64,000 bases of DNA from Perilla frutescens (lineage: Eukaryota; Streptophyta; Magnoliopsida; Lamiales; Lamiaceae): NCBI GenBank assembly GCA_026008535.1, contig BRKX01000014.1:4402001-4466000 (forward strand). The letters are read 5' to 3'. Both the position numbers and the translations under genes were made by a program. The notes beneath the pieces were generated by a model. That model saw only the letters and a program-made list of their open reading frames with translations. It searched no databases and had not been told where the DNA came from. Below are positions 1 through 11,086 of the stretch, one piece after another (position 1 is the stretch's first letter; each line of letters begins with the position of its first letter).

Positions 1-948
1 TACTTAATGCATAGTAATGATAATTAAATGTGTTCTTAATTAATACTTAGTAAATAATTCTTACAATTTCTAAGTAAAAGATTTCAAATTTGTAATATTT
101 AGTACGTTTATAATATTTGTATACAATTTATATTAATTATAAAAACATGATTGATATATAATACTAGTAAATATATTATACATTTATAAATATCTAGTAA
201 ATTTACAATATTAACACTTATAATTAATCTTATGTTATACTTAATGCATTGTAATGCTAAGTGTGTTCTTTGTTAGTATATACTTAGTAGATAATTCTTA
301 CGATTTCTAAGTAAAAGATTTCAAATTTATAATATTTAGTAAGTTTATAATATTTTATACAATTTATATTAATTATAAAAACATGATTGATATATAATAC
401 TAGTAAATATATTATACATTTATAAATATCTAGTAAATTTACAATATTAACACTTATAATTAATCTTATGTTATACTTAATGCATTGTAATGCTAAGTGT
501 GTTCTTTGTTAGTATATACTTAGTAGATAATTCTTACGATTTCTAAGTAAAAGATTTCAAATTTATAATATTTAGTAAGTTTATAATATTTTATACAATT
601 TATATTAATTATAAAAACATGATTGATATATAATACTAGTAAATATGTTATACATTTATAAATATCTAGTAAATTTACAATATTAACACTTATACTTAAT
701 CTTATGTTATACTTAATGCATTGTAATGCTAAGTGTGTTCTTTGTTAGTATATACTTAGTAAATAATTCTTACGATTTCTAAGTAAAAGATTTCAAATTT
801 GTAATATTTAGTAGGTTTATAATATTTTATACAATTTATATTAGTTATAAAAATATGATTGATATATAATACTAGTAAATATGTTATACATTTATAAATA
901 TCTAGTAAATTTACAATATTAATACTTATAATTAATCTTATGTTATAT
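1..948. repeat. AT-rich tandem satellite, 236-bp unit, about four copies
   Basis: The word tacttaatgc recurs at 1, 238, 474 and 710, and as tatttaatgc at 946, so the period is 236-237 bp. Between these points the copies are nearly identical over their full length; only scattered substitutions are visible. The first copy differs most (insertions such as aattaaatg near 20). The array probably continues upstream of the window. It encodes nothing. Satellite or subtelomeric status cannot be judged from four copies. Confidence 0.92.
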
Positions 949-1107
949 TTAATGCATTGTAATGCTAAGTGTATTATTATATCTATTTTGTTTTATTGGA
1001 CTTTAATTATCGTGACATGAAGATATTTATTTTATTTTGTTGAATTTTGATCGTTATTAGGAGTGTTTCATATATTTTGAGTAAATATATGAGATATATG
1101 ATATATC

Positions 1108-1387
1108 CTAGGATGGTATAATAAGGTATACCGATATTGGTAAGGTATACTGATTTTAGTAAGGTATACCGATATTAGTAAGGTATACCGATGTCGGTAA
1201 GGTATACCGAACTAAAGGTACGGCAAAGGTATGTCATTTGTTTCATACCGAACTTAAGGTATACCGTTGGAAGGTATACCGAACCTTAAGGTAAGGTAAC
1301 GGTATGGATTTTCTCCATACCGTACAAGTAAGATAAGGTAAAGGTATGGGGAAAAAAGTAAGGTATACCTTACTGTGCCACCCCTAG
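1108..1387. mobile_element. Non-autonomous hAT-like element with GGTATACC repeats
   Basis: The left end (ctaggatggtataataagg) and the reverse complement of the right end (ctaggggtggcacagtaagg) match as imperfect terminal inverted repeats of about 25 bp, both continuing into GGTATACC. The TAGGGGTGGCA type end is characteristic of plant hAT elements. The interior is a dense run of GGTATACCGATAT/GGTATACCGAA words. Flanking octamers gatatatc (1100-1107) and gtattatc (1387-1394) match at 6 of 8 positions, which would suit a decayed 8-bp target duplication. There is no coding capacity. Confidence 0.7.
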
Positions 1388-2770
1388 TATTATCAAAGGT
1401 AGACGAGAAAATAAATAAAACCATATAAAACAAATAAAATTGGAAATAAAATAACTAGACTTGTTAACAGGTAAAAACGACAATATTAGGGAAAATGATT
1501 ATTATTTCATTCAAATATATTCATTGATTCTTGCAACTCGACTTAGTTTTTAATTTATAAATGGCAAGTAATCACTAGTTTGTTATCAGGATCCTGATTA
1601 AGGCATATACCATATGTAATACTTGTTCACTGTGTGGGTTCTTCCAAGCACACATAACTTGAATTTTATCTTTCTACTAGTTAATTCTTCTGTGGTGAGT
1701 TCATATAATTAATTTACTAGCATGCATAAATGGTGATTAGACATTCATAAAAGATTAACACAAGATTATAGAAAACAAGTCTCGAGAGATAACATGAATA
1801 AAGCAATCAAATCATATATAGATAAAATCTATAACATCCAATCCCTAAAACCTAGCTAGAAATTTAGCTAGATATGATAAAATAAATAGCAAAAACTAGA
1901 GTATAGATGTTCATGACAAAATTGACAAATACCGAATTACACGGAGGAATTCAGTTGTCTCTGTCTCTTCTGTAGTAACATCCGTTCTCTAGCAACTTTG
2001 ACACCTTCTTGTAGGTAGATGGCAAGCCTTCGTCTTTCTCTTCTCTTTTTTCCTCTATTTGGTGGCTCTCTAATTTCATGTATCAAAATGGAGGCTTTAA
2101 ATATGTAGATTTGAAACCCTAATTGGAGAGTGAGAATCGCACATCCCCGGAGCAGGGTCAACCTGGGTCGAGTGAGATAATTCACACGACCCAATAGCCT
2201 ATCTTTGTGTCTTTGTACAGGGTTGACCCAAGTGAAATTGACCAGGTCCACCCACTTATTTGTAATTTACACTAGGCTGGGTCGATCGAAGCTTTTCAAG
2301 TTAACCCAGCTCCTTTTCTCTCATTGGGCTTCGGGTTTTCACGGGATTTGATCATTTAATCCAATTCATTTAAGTCTTAATTAAGTACTAGTATTTCTCA
2401 TGTGCGATGCACAAATAATTATTATTTTTTTAGATTTATAATATTTTTTTTGAATTATATATGTTGTGTTCAATTTTTAAAAATTAATAAAATGATATGC
2501 ACATGCATTAGTTAATTAGATAAGAAGATGAATTTTGTGTTGCTATGATAAAAAAAAAAGTTAAATTTTAGGAACTAAATGAAAATCCATGTTAGAAAGA
2601 TGAAATACGAATATTTCAAACGACATGGTTTTATAAATAGCAATGTATAATTGTGTACGATTAAAGAATATTTAATTTCTTTCAATATATGATATGTATA
2701 AAAAATATGATTCTTTAATTACTTTCAATGATGAAATTGAAATAGAAAAATAATAAATTATTGCAAATTA

Positions 2771-2772
<2 letters not shown>
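1388..2772. other. Intergenic sequence, probably old LTR-retroelement material
   Basis: No gene is supported. An open frame on the minus strand (1937-2251) has no recognisable domain. Words such as ctcgagagataacatgaata and atccctaaaacctag resemble, in reverse orientation, the repeat family seen at 8171-8975, 24000-24460 and 26900-28020, so part of this stretch may be a decayed inverted copy. The assignment is weak. Confidence 0.4.

Positions 2773-2828
<56 letters not shown>
2773..2828. repeat. (TTA)n microsatellite
   Basis: Uninterrupted TTA/ATT trinucleotide run of about 18 units. Confidence 0.97.
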
Positions 2829-2885
2829 GTTAGACAAAAGAGGATGTTTCAAAGTTTTGATGAAATGTCAGAAACCAATGAAAAC

Positions 2886-3168
2886 TGAAGTACGTGGAAC
2901 TGAAGTGAAAACCACCGAATGAGCTCACCAAACAGTCTGCAGAACTGAACTGAAGTACGCGGAACTGAAGTGAAGATCGACAAATAAGCTCACCAAACAG
3001 TCCGCAGACCTAAACTTAAGTACGCGGAACTAAAGTGAAGATCACCAAATGAGCTTACCAACTGAAGTTCGTAGAACTGAACTGAAGTTTGCTGAACTGA
3101 AGTGAAGATCACTAAACTGAGCTCTCTAAACTGAAGAATGTCAACTGAGCATCTCCAGCAGTAAAACT
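2886..3168. repeat. Degenerate minisatellite, unit about 65 bp
   Basis: The phrase tacgcggaactgaagtgaag and close variants begin at 2891, 2955 and 3021, with decayed copies after 3060. Each is followed by variants of gctcaccaaacagtc. The spacing is 64-66 bp, giving about four copies that become more divergent to the right. No coding function is apparent. Confidence 0.85.
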
Positions 3169-3357
3169 CTGACTAAACACAGTAAACCACAAATGAAAAC
3201 TATTTTTATGCATAAAATAATCAAATAAAAAATGTTACAATTCTCAAATTTTCAAGTAAAATAATAATAAATAAGATTACAAAAATTTGTTAAAAGACAA
3301 CAATTGTAATCTAAAGCATCCTGAAAAATGTAAAATAATAATAATAAAAAAATACAA

Positions 3358-3486
3358 CAATAAATTTTACGATTGTTATCTATTAACTCGAAATTATTGT
3401 CTATTATACAAAATCGTTGTCTAATATATAATTATTAAAATGTGTGATAGGCAACGGTTTATCAAAATCGTTGTCTATCACACAGT
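3358..3486. repeat. Hairpin-forming fragment with GTTGTCTAT words, CACTA-MITE-like
   Basis: A 20-bp stem (tgtgtgataggcaacggttt at 3441, its partner ending at 3484) closes over a loop of about four bases, with two mismatches. The surrounding words (ttgtctatta, aaaatcgttgtctaat) resemble the ACAACGGTT/AACCGTTGTC words of the CACTA MITE at 10085-10637. No terminal cactacaag end is visible, so this is at most a remnant. Confidence 0.5.
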
Positions 3487-3489
3487 TTT

Positions 3490-5114
3490 GCCTTAATATA
3501 TGTATATATTTGATTAAGCTCAATAGCCTATTTGGATCATTTTTCAACTCTCCATGCGCATATTTGACTATGTTTGCTTCAATTATTCAACAAATTCACA
3601 ACTATTACTGTAAAAACTAGCAAACACGTCAAAAACTTCAAATGAAACACAAAAGTTATATAACTACACAACTTAGTATTCTAAACATCATCAATTCATA
3701 TCCAAAAGTTGTGTAAAATACACAGCTGTCAAAACCCCCTAAACTTAAACTGTTGCTAGTCCTGAGCAACGAAAAAGAATAAAAAAAGAAAAGAAAAGAT
3801 ATGAAGTGATGGTCTATGAAGTAATGATCAAAGTACTTGCATCAGATTTTCTCCAAGTGCATCAAACTGAACATGGAAAAATTAGATAGATAAAACTAAT
3901 AACACACCTCTCAACAGGTAAGTATGAAAATTTTCTCCAAGTGCATCAATCTTGTTTAGTTTCCTTATCCCTTTCCAACATTAAATAAAAATAACCAATG
4001 TATTGCATGCTAAAATTCACATATAAACATAACAAAGTGTTAAATGGGTTTGTTATGCTCTTTTTTTATCATTATTATTTTTATATAGAGCTCATACGAC
4101 ATCAGGATATTTTCTCAGCACAACAAATAATTCACAACGTGATAATAATTTTTGCACCTTTGATCAACACCAAAAATCTCTCATACATCTAAACATGCAA
4201 CTCCACCATCCATCGGCTATCAAAGAAAATGCTAAAAAGCTCAAACGAGTTGACTATGGAATCTTTCAGAGATAGGTAAAAATTTAAGAGAAATCAAAGT
4301 TTGACAAAAATTGTCTAAAATCATTTTTCTAATTTAAGCAAACTATGTAATCCCGAGATAGATACCAGAACAAGTTCTAGAGATTAATCACTCAAGAAAA
4401 ATAAACCATGCTAAAAATATAAAATATCATTCAAGGCTTAAAATCTCACAATTTCATTTTCCATAATTCCAACAAAAATTTCAATCCATGCTATTAATTT
4501 CCTCCGTCAACAATCACCATGCTCAATTATCAACATGAAAATCGAAAAATTAGAGAAAAAATTTCGATACCTCTTAATTTCCACAAATCCTCATTGGAAA
4601 ATTCAAATCACATCAATACACAACCTTACCAACTTCCATCTTCACATTGATCAAGACACTCAACAATTAAAGAATTGAAGTCGAAAAGCTGCTTTAGAAC
4701 CACTTCTAAACAAAAGGTTACTCTAAAAACACAAAAAATAAAAAAACGAACAAAGGTATAAAAGCAAAAGAAAAATAAAATAGTACATAAGCCAAATAAA
4801 TAAATATCATAATACAACCAAATCGAATATCCGAAATATGCACAATAAAAATAGTAAACATCATACAAGCATCAGAATCAAAATAAAAATTTATATCTTA
4901 ACCACCTCACATCCCCCAAAATTATTCAAAACACCGTAAAAAATAAGTTTGCAAGGAGGAAAAGATTAAGATAGAACTACCTCTATAGCTCACTGATGCC
5001 CCGACGGTGGATACTGAAATTGAGAATCATAAAATCGAGTGTTCATGAGCTCAGTCATGTTGGCATTGTTCATTAAGCTCTAAATAAAATACTATGAAGA
5101 TATAGCGCGTTACA
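3490..5114 (-). other. AT-rich stretch containing the probable 3' LTR of a Ty3/gypsy element
   Basis: Read on the minus strand, the end of the gypsy pol remnant is followed by a purine tract (aggagggcagaa) and then TGTAACGCGC, starting at base 5114. This is the usual arrangement of polypurine tract and LTR start. The far end of the LTR is not recognisable, and no second LTR is present. The remainder of the stretch is AT-rich with no supported gene; the short open frames at 3998-4192 and 4626-4868 look random. Confidence 0.45.
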
Positions 5115-6045
5115 TTCTGCCCTCCTAAAAAATAATTTCACCCCGAAATTTCACTTACCAAACACAAGGGTCTCTGGATACTTCTTGGGGATTTCTGACT
5201 CTAACTCCCAGGTTACTTCTTTTGTCCCGTGGTTATTCTACAAAACTTTCACTAGGACAATTTCTTTGTTCCTCAGAACCTGAACCTTTCGGTCAAGAAT
5301 AACCTTTGGCTTTTCTTCATAAGACAAATCCTTAGCAAGGATTATCTCTTCTCTCCTAATTACGTGTTTTGGGTCGAACACATATTTTCTTAACATGGAG
5401 ACATGAAACACGTAATGCACTTCTCTCAAGCTCAACGGTGAAGCCAACTTATAAGCTAATTCTCCAATCCTCTCAAGGATCTCATAAGGTCCAACAAATC
5501 TAGGCCTTAGTTTATTTCTTTTCCTAAAACGAATGATTCCCTTAGCAGGATAAATTTTAAGAAAGACATTATCTCCAACTTTAAAACATAACTCAGATTT
5601 ACATTTATCTGCATAAGCTTTCTGCCTACTCTGGGCCTCTTGAATTCTCCGTCTTATCTTGGCTATTTTCTCAATCATCTGTTGAATGATTTCTTACCCA
5701 AACATCTTTCTTTCTCCAACCCCATCCCAAAAGAGAGATGATCTACACTTTCGGCCATAAAAAGCCTCATACGGTGCCATCTTAATGGAACTCTGATAAT
5801 TATTGTTGTATGCGAATTCCACTAAAGAAAGCACTTCTTCCCAACTTCCTCCTTCATTTCAAACTACTCATCTTAGCATATTTTCCAACACTTGGATAGT
5901 CCTTTTTGATTGACCATCAGTTTGGGGATGGAAAGTCGTACTGAACCTTAAAGTGGTTCCCATAGCTTCTTGCACGCTTTTCCAGAATCTTGAAGTAAAT
6001 CCAGTATGATGATCTGATGTAGCTAGTACTCTTCAACGGAACGGT
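5115..6045 (-). pseudogene. Ty3/gypsy integrase C-terminal region, decayed
   Basis: Minus-strand translation shows the end of a Ty3/gypsy integrase. Words such as HPQTDGQSKRTIQVLENMLR (around 5880-5960) and MAPYEAFYGRKC (around 5750-5800) belong to the integrase core. The open frame 5678-5238 carries the C-terminal part: SRQKAYADKC, FKVGDNVFLKI, the RPRFVGPYEILERIG motif, and YVFHVSMLRKYV before a short basic tail. At least one stop and frame changes separate the two parts. The upstream reverse transcriptase is missing. The remnant ends abruptly near 6045, where unrelated copia sequence on the opposite strand begins. Confidence 0.85.
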
Positions 6046-7361
6046 ATAGAGAGATAAAAAAATATAACTCTTTTGGAAATGGTTAGATCAATGATGAGTT
6101 ATTCAGAGTTGCTAGATTTACTTTAGGGATATGCCTTGGAAATAAAATAGTACATTCTAAACTTGGTACCTTACAAATCAGTACCTAAAACTACAACAGA
6201 ATTGTGGACTAGTCGAAAGCCCAGTCTAAAACATGTCCAGGTTTGGGGTAGTCCTGCAAACATGTTGGATAAGAAAGTTGACAAGTTGGCACCTCGTACG
6301 GAAGATGTCTATTTGTAGGATATTCTAGAGAAATGAATGATGGTTTATTTTATATGACTAAAGATTATAAGGTTGTTATTAGAACAAATACCCAATTTTT
6401 AGAACATGGCTATGTAATGAACCACAAAGCCCATGAGCACGATCATACTAGAAGAGCTAAAAAAGGATAATTATATATTTGTACCACTTGTATAAGAAGA
6501 GACACCACAAAATACTACACAACATGTTGCTCCTTATATGTCTGCTTCGACATTGCCTTGTCGTAATGGAAGGGTTATTTGTCAACCTGATAGGTTTATA
6601 TTCGTGGCAAAATCTTCAAATTCTAGTAGACAAAAACTGGATCCCTTGACCTATGATGAGGCAATCCAAGATAAGGATACAGATTATCAACAAACTGCAA
6701 TAATATATGAAATGGAATCAATGGATTTTAACCAAGTGTGGGAGCTTGTAGAACTTTCCAAAGAGGTAAAACCCATTATGTATAAGAGGGTCTACTAATA
6801 CAAGGGAAGATCTAACGGAAAGGTTGAGTCCTTCAAAGTTCAACTTATTGCAAAAGGTTATAGTAAGAAAGAGAGAATCAACTATAAGGAAACATTTTCA
6901 CTAGTAGCCATGCTAAAGTCAATCCGAATTCTCTTGTCTATAGTTGTACATTTGGACTATGAGGTTTGCCAAATGGATGTCAAGACAACTTTCTTGAATG
7001 GAAGTCTTGAAGAAAACATCCATACACAGCAACTGGGGAGATTCATTACGAATGGTCGAGAGTATCTTGTGTGTTAGCTTAATTAAGAGATCCATTTATG
7101 GACTTAAACAAGCATCTAGATCTTGGAACATCTGATTTGATGAGGTAATGCAGTCTTATGGATTTCATCAAAGTCTAGATGAGAGTTCTGTGTATAAGAA
7201 GTGCAATATAAACTTAGTAGTATTCTTAGTATTATATGTAGATGACATTCTTCTCATTGAAACAATAAGAAGGTATTATCAGATGTAAGGGTATGACTCT
7301 TAAACAATTTGATAATAAGGATTTGGAAGAAGACGCATCCTTGGAATCAATGTTATCCGTA
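6046..7361 (+). pseudogene. Ty1/copia pol remnant (integrase end and RT start)
   Basis: Plus-strand fragments match copia polyprotein in order. The integrase C-terminal part (MVRSMMSYSELLDLL near 6080, TELWTSRKPSLKHVQVWG near 6200) is followed by the linker, then the reverse transcriptase N-terminal part (LTYDEAIQDKDTDY near 6650, QLIAKGYSKKERINYKETFS near 6840, QMDVKTTFLNGSLEENIH near 6970). A YVDD-like region with ADDILL character is visible near 7240. Several frameshifts and stops make it dead. Neither LTR was found. It abuts the gypsy remnant in opposite orientation, so one has truncated the other or both are rearranged. Confidence 0.85.
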
Positions 7362-8170
7362 TAATACCCCAAAATCTCATAATTATTTTATTTAGTCATT
7401 AAATATTTTTAGAAGACTAAAATAAAATGTGGAGGCTTAATAGGAGTTAAAATGAATGTAAGACGTGACTCCTGGGTATTTTTTTTTATAAATAAATTGC
7501 GTTTACATGCTAAAACCTTTCAAGGATTTGATTTTATGCATTGGTTTACTAGCAAATATTTTAATGAGTCCACTAGTATTTTTTAAATCTTATGTTGGAG
7601 TTAATATGAATTCTTGACATTAAAAGTTTCTTTTCCAAAGATTTAATCAGGTGTCAAAAGTGTTTTAGTAGATAAAAATACTCGATAAATTTTAAACATC
7701 CCAAGTTTTGTAAAACTACAAATAGGGGCCTAGGGCATTCATTTTCAATTTCCCATTCCAAATCGAGCCTTCGAGCTGCTGAAAATCTAAAAGTGGGGTC
7801 GATCGTCGAATGAGAAGGCTGCTGATGATGGTGTTGTTGCGCCGCTTTCACCACCGTCGTCGCCACCATCACGAATCCTCTGGGAAATGTACTTTTCTTT
7901 CTCTGCTCCTGGTCATTCAGATCTATGAATTTAGAAATTTCAAGTTTTAAATATGCTTGTATTTCGTTTACTTTAACTCTATTAATTTTGACATATTTTA
8001 GCATGTCTTCTTTTCTTATTTGACTTTTGGATATTGTCTACATTATACATTGACCTTTAATTGACGTTTTTGGCACTAAGTTATCAAAATATAACACATC
8101 AAACACCATCTACACATCATTCCAGACTATAATTCTCCCATAGATTGAAGAACAAACACAAATTGATGAA
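7362..8170. other. Unassigned intergenic stretch, possible gypsy LTR start
   Basis: The sequence ataccccaaaatctcataat at about 7364 resembles the start of many plant gypsy LTRs (TGTAATACCCC...), but no second copy confirms it. The minus-strand open frame 7654-8004 has a HHHQQ run and no recognisable domain, so I do not call it a gene. Confidence 0.3.
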
Positions 8171-8975
8171 GATCAAGATCAAGATTCTCATTTTGGGTTT
8201 ATCGTGTTCTTCTTATTAAGTATGTTTTCTTTTGGATTGTTCTTAACTACTTGTTTAATTATGAGTAACTAATTCTTTATTATTCTATCGTTAGAGAGTA
8301 GTTGATTTTGAAGAATAATGAATTTTCAATTATATGATTTAGGTTCTTTTATTCATTGTGTTCTTAGTCTTGTTTGCTTAATTGATTAATCACCATGATA
8401 GCTTGATTTATTGTGTTAATTCATAAATCAAGAGAGGAGTTTTAACACTTGAACAAAAGAGCATGAAACACATTAAGCAATAAGATTGAGAGATTTGAGA
8501 TTAATAGTGAGGATACAAAATCTTTATAACTTTTAGGAGCTACATGTTATTAATTGAATGAATACATTAATTCTAGCATGGAATCTAAAGTGTAAGTGAT
8601 TCCAATAAAGGTTTAAACTAAATGAGTTATTGTCCTAATAAAAGTAGGATTGTGAATAAACCGTATAATTTAATTGAAATTATTTGGATAAATAAATGAA
8701 ATTGAAACTCTAGAATAATTCATCCTTGCTGAATTTAAACCTTAATTTCTGTTGTTTATCATTTATTTGCTTTATTTAATTTCTATTTAAGTATTTAATT
8801 AAATTAAAATCCTTTAATGTGTTACCTAGATAGTACTTAGGAAATTGATGCCATAATACTCACGATATAATTAATCATTAATTTCTGTGGAATACGGCAT
8901 TGCTAATCATTATATACAACTATATCGGGCACTTGCGGGTAGTCAATATTTTACCAATCAAGTGCGCACCAAATA
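8171..8975 (+). repeat. Dispersed repeat family copy 1, gypsy LTR/UTR-like
   Basis: This stretch shares word order with 24000-24460 and 26900-28020: ...tcaagagaggagttttaaca, then ...gagatttgagattaatag, then cttttaggagctacatg, then attgtcctaataaaa, and finally gggcacttgcgggta at about 8928. The closing phrase near acttgcgggta is typical of LTR-flanking sequence of plant gypsy elements, as far as I recall the family. No coding region. Copies are diverged and in the same orientation; a reverse copy lies at about 25890-26440. Confidence 0.55.
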
Positions 8976-9330
8976 AAAGAAGATTTGACATAGTATAGTT
9001 TATTTCCGTTTTTAAACACTCTACTATATGTTGTTAGTGTTTGGACATATGCTTCATAAAATCTTTATCAAATGTTTAATAAAATGATGAACCACTAGGG
9101 TTAAGGGCTAGTTTTTGTGTTGATTGGCTTCTCTTCTATTCGGGACATCAATCTCTGGTTTTCTTATTTCAATTTCAAACAATGAACTATGTTTTCATAT
9201 TCTATATATATAAGTCCATTTAGCATGAAGCATGTTATGATTTTCTCTTGGGCTTGTTCAATAAAATATTGATGGGATGAGTCTCTTTCTTATCTATCTC
9301 TTATGATTAATGTTGGGCTGATCCACATCT

Positions 9331-9482
9331 GATGTAGGGTTGTATCAATCCAACCCTACATTAGATCCACTTGTAAAACAAGTGTAAAACAAAGTAATTC
9401 AATAACCTTTATTATATTTGTGCATCCACTTGTAAAACAAGTGTAAAACAAAGTAATTCAATAATCTTTATTATATTTGCTG
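9331..9482. repeat. Hairpin followed by a 59-bp tandem duplication
   Basis: A stem tgtagggttg/caaccctaca (about 9332-9361) is followed by two copies of a 59-bp unit, starting at 9365 and 9424, each beginning atccacttgtaaaacaagt. The unit itself holds the palindrome acttgtaaaacaagt. The two copies differ at very few positions, so the duplication is young. The rest of 8976-9600 shows no gene. Confidence 0.8.
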
Positions 9483-9599
9483 CACATGAGGTTTAGATTC
9501 GATTATAACATGTAATTGATGTTTCTGTTATTGGAATACGGTTTAGTAGCAGATACCACATACTAGTATGTCAAAATAGGTGAGTCAATTTTTATTGAG

Positions 9600-10868
9600 A
9601 ACATGGGTAGATTTTATCGAGCAATAGTAGATATATTTACGGATCAATACTTGAGGACACCAATCATTAATGATATCGCTGGACTACTCTATGTTGGTGA
9701 AAACGTGGATTTTCAGAATATTGTGGACAATTTAGATGGCATGCATTGAAAGTGAAAAATTGTTCTACTACATAAGCTGCACAATATGTATGTCGTAGTG
9801 GAAATCCTACGATTATTCTTGAAGTTGTAATGGATTATGATATTTGGATACGACATGCTTATTTTGGTTTGTCAGGGACCAACAATAATATCAACGTGTT
9901 TGAGTTATCACATATTTTTTTCTAATCTCATTCAAGGTGTATTTTTCCTTCAGCTCATTATGTAATTCGAGGAAAATAATATAATCATTATTTAGCTGAT
10001 AATATATATCCAAAATGATCTACTATTTTGCAAATGATTCATGATCCACATACTCTGAGAAAAAAATATTTTGCTATTAAACATCACTACAAGAATTTCG
10101 GTTATAAACAACAGACGAAAGACAACGGCTCGAACGTAAGTCGTTTTCTATTTACGCACAAACAGCGGTTATTTAGTACTACATTGTCTATCACTACACT
10201 TTTTATATTGACAATAGTTATAAGCCGCTGTCTATATAATTATAGACAACGGCTACATCTAACCGTTGTCCTACAATTATTTTTATTTTTTTAATATTTT
10301 TATAGACAACGGTTAAAAACTGTTGTCAATATTCATTTACACAACAGTTATGCGCAATGGTCATTTATAGTCGTTGTCTTTATAAATATTACCAATGGTT
10401 TTATTACTCCGTTGTAATTTTGCAGCAATTGTCTAAATGGTCGTTGTCTATTAGTTACCATAACTGTATTTAGATCTAACAACGGTTAGCGATAACCGTT
10501 ATCTAAAGAGAAATAGACAACCGTTATTACTCGTTGTCTTTCAGCGTGTCCTATAGACAACACTTCTATTAATAATGGCTATTTTCTCTATAGAGAACGT
10601 GTATTAGCCGATGTCTATAGCCGAAATTCTTGTAGTGCATGAAATATGTAAAATTTTACATTACAAGATAATTAAGGATGAACGTGTTCTTAGTGCACTA
10701 ACTGAAGTTGCAATAGAGACATTACCATCAGAAGTTGAAATGGTAATGGATGAAAATGTCAAGTTTCAAGAATTCATTTATAAGTATCAAGAAATAAGGA
10801 ATAAATATGCACATATTGTACTTCGAAATGCATTAATTGATGATGTGTACGAAGAGTATATTAATTGA
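9600..10868 (+). pseudogene. PIF/Harbinger transposase (ALP1-like nuclease) pseudogene, split by a CACTA MITE
   Basis: The translation keeps fragments of the PIF/Harbinger DDE nuclease: the NLDGMH segment (9730-9750), then PTIILEVVMDYDIWIRHAYF (about 9809-9870), GTNNNINVFELS, and a segment like YLADNIYPK just before 10028. After the inserted element the C-terminal region resumes with ICKILHYKIIKDER and ends in KYQEIRNKYAHIVLRNALID (open frame to 10868). Stops and frameshifts in the first half make it non-functional. The matching Harbinger terminal repeats were not found. Confidence 0.75.
10085..10637. mobile_element. CACTA-type MITE, 553 bp, 3-bp target duplication
   Basis: The left end cactacaagaatttcgg and right end ccgaaattcttgtagtg are perfect inverted repeats with the canonical CACTA terminus. 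The trinucleotide CAT flanks both sides (10082-10084 and 10638-10640), the expected 3-bp target duplication. The interior is packed with direct and inverted copies of ACAACGGTT/AACCGTTGTC, the likely subterminal repeats that CACTA transposases bind. It is non-coding; the open frame 10028-10294 runs across the junction and is an artefact. It sits inside the Harbinger pseudogene. Confidence 0.93.
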
Positions 10869-11086
10869 CTTGAATGTACATGCACTTTTTTGTTTTATAT
10901 TTATGTGTACGAATGAGGTGCAATGTAACTTTCTTTTCAAGTTGTGTCATTTTCTCATATTTAATAAATATTTAGTTTAATAAATTTTTTTCAATTATTA
11001 ACAACTAAGGTGTCTAGTAATATTTTATTTTGTATGAATAAAATACATTTTTCAATTATGTGATTAATAATTATTTATATTAGATG

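Noticed and set aside
1937..2251. Minus-strand ORF of 104 aa
   Set aside because: No domain, basic low-information composition, and it lies in repeat-like DNA.
7654..8004. Minus-strand ORF of 116 aa with a His/Gln run
   Set aside because: No recognisable family, no supporting exons or promoter.
10028..10294. ORF of 88 aa
   Set aside because: It crosses the Harbinger/CACTA junction and has no own identity.
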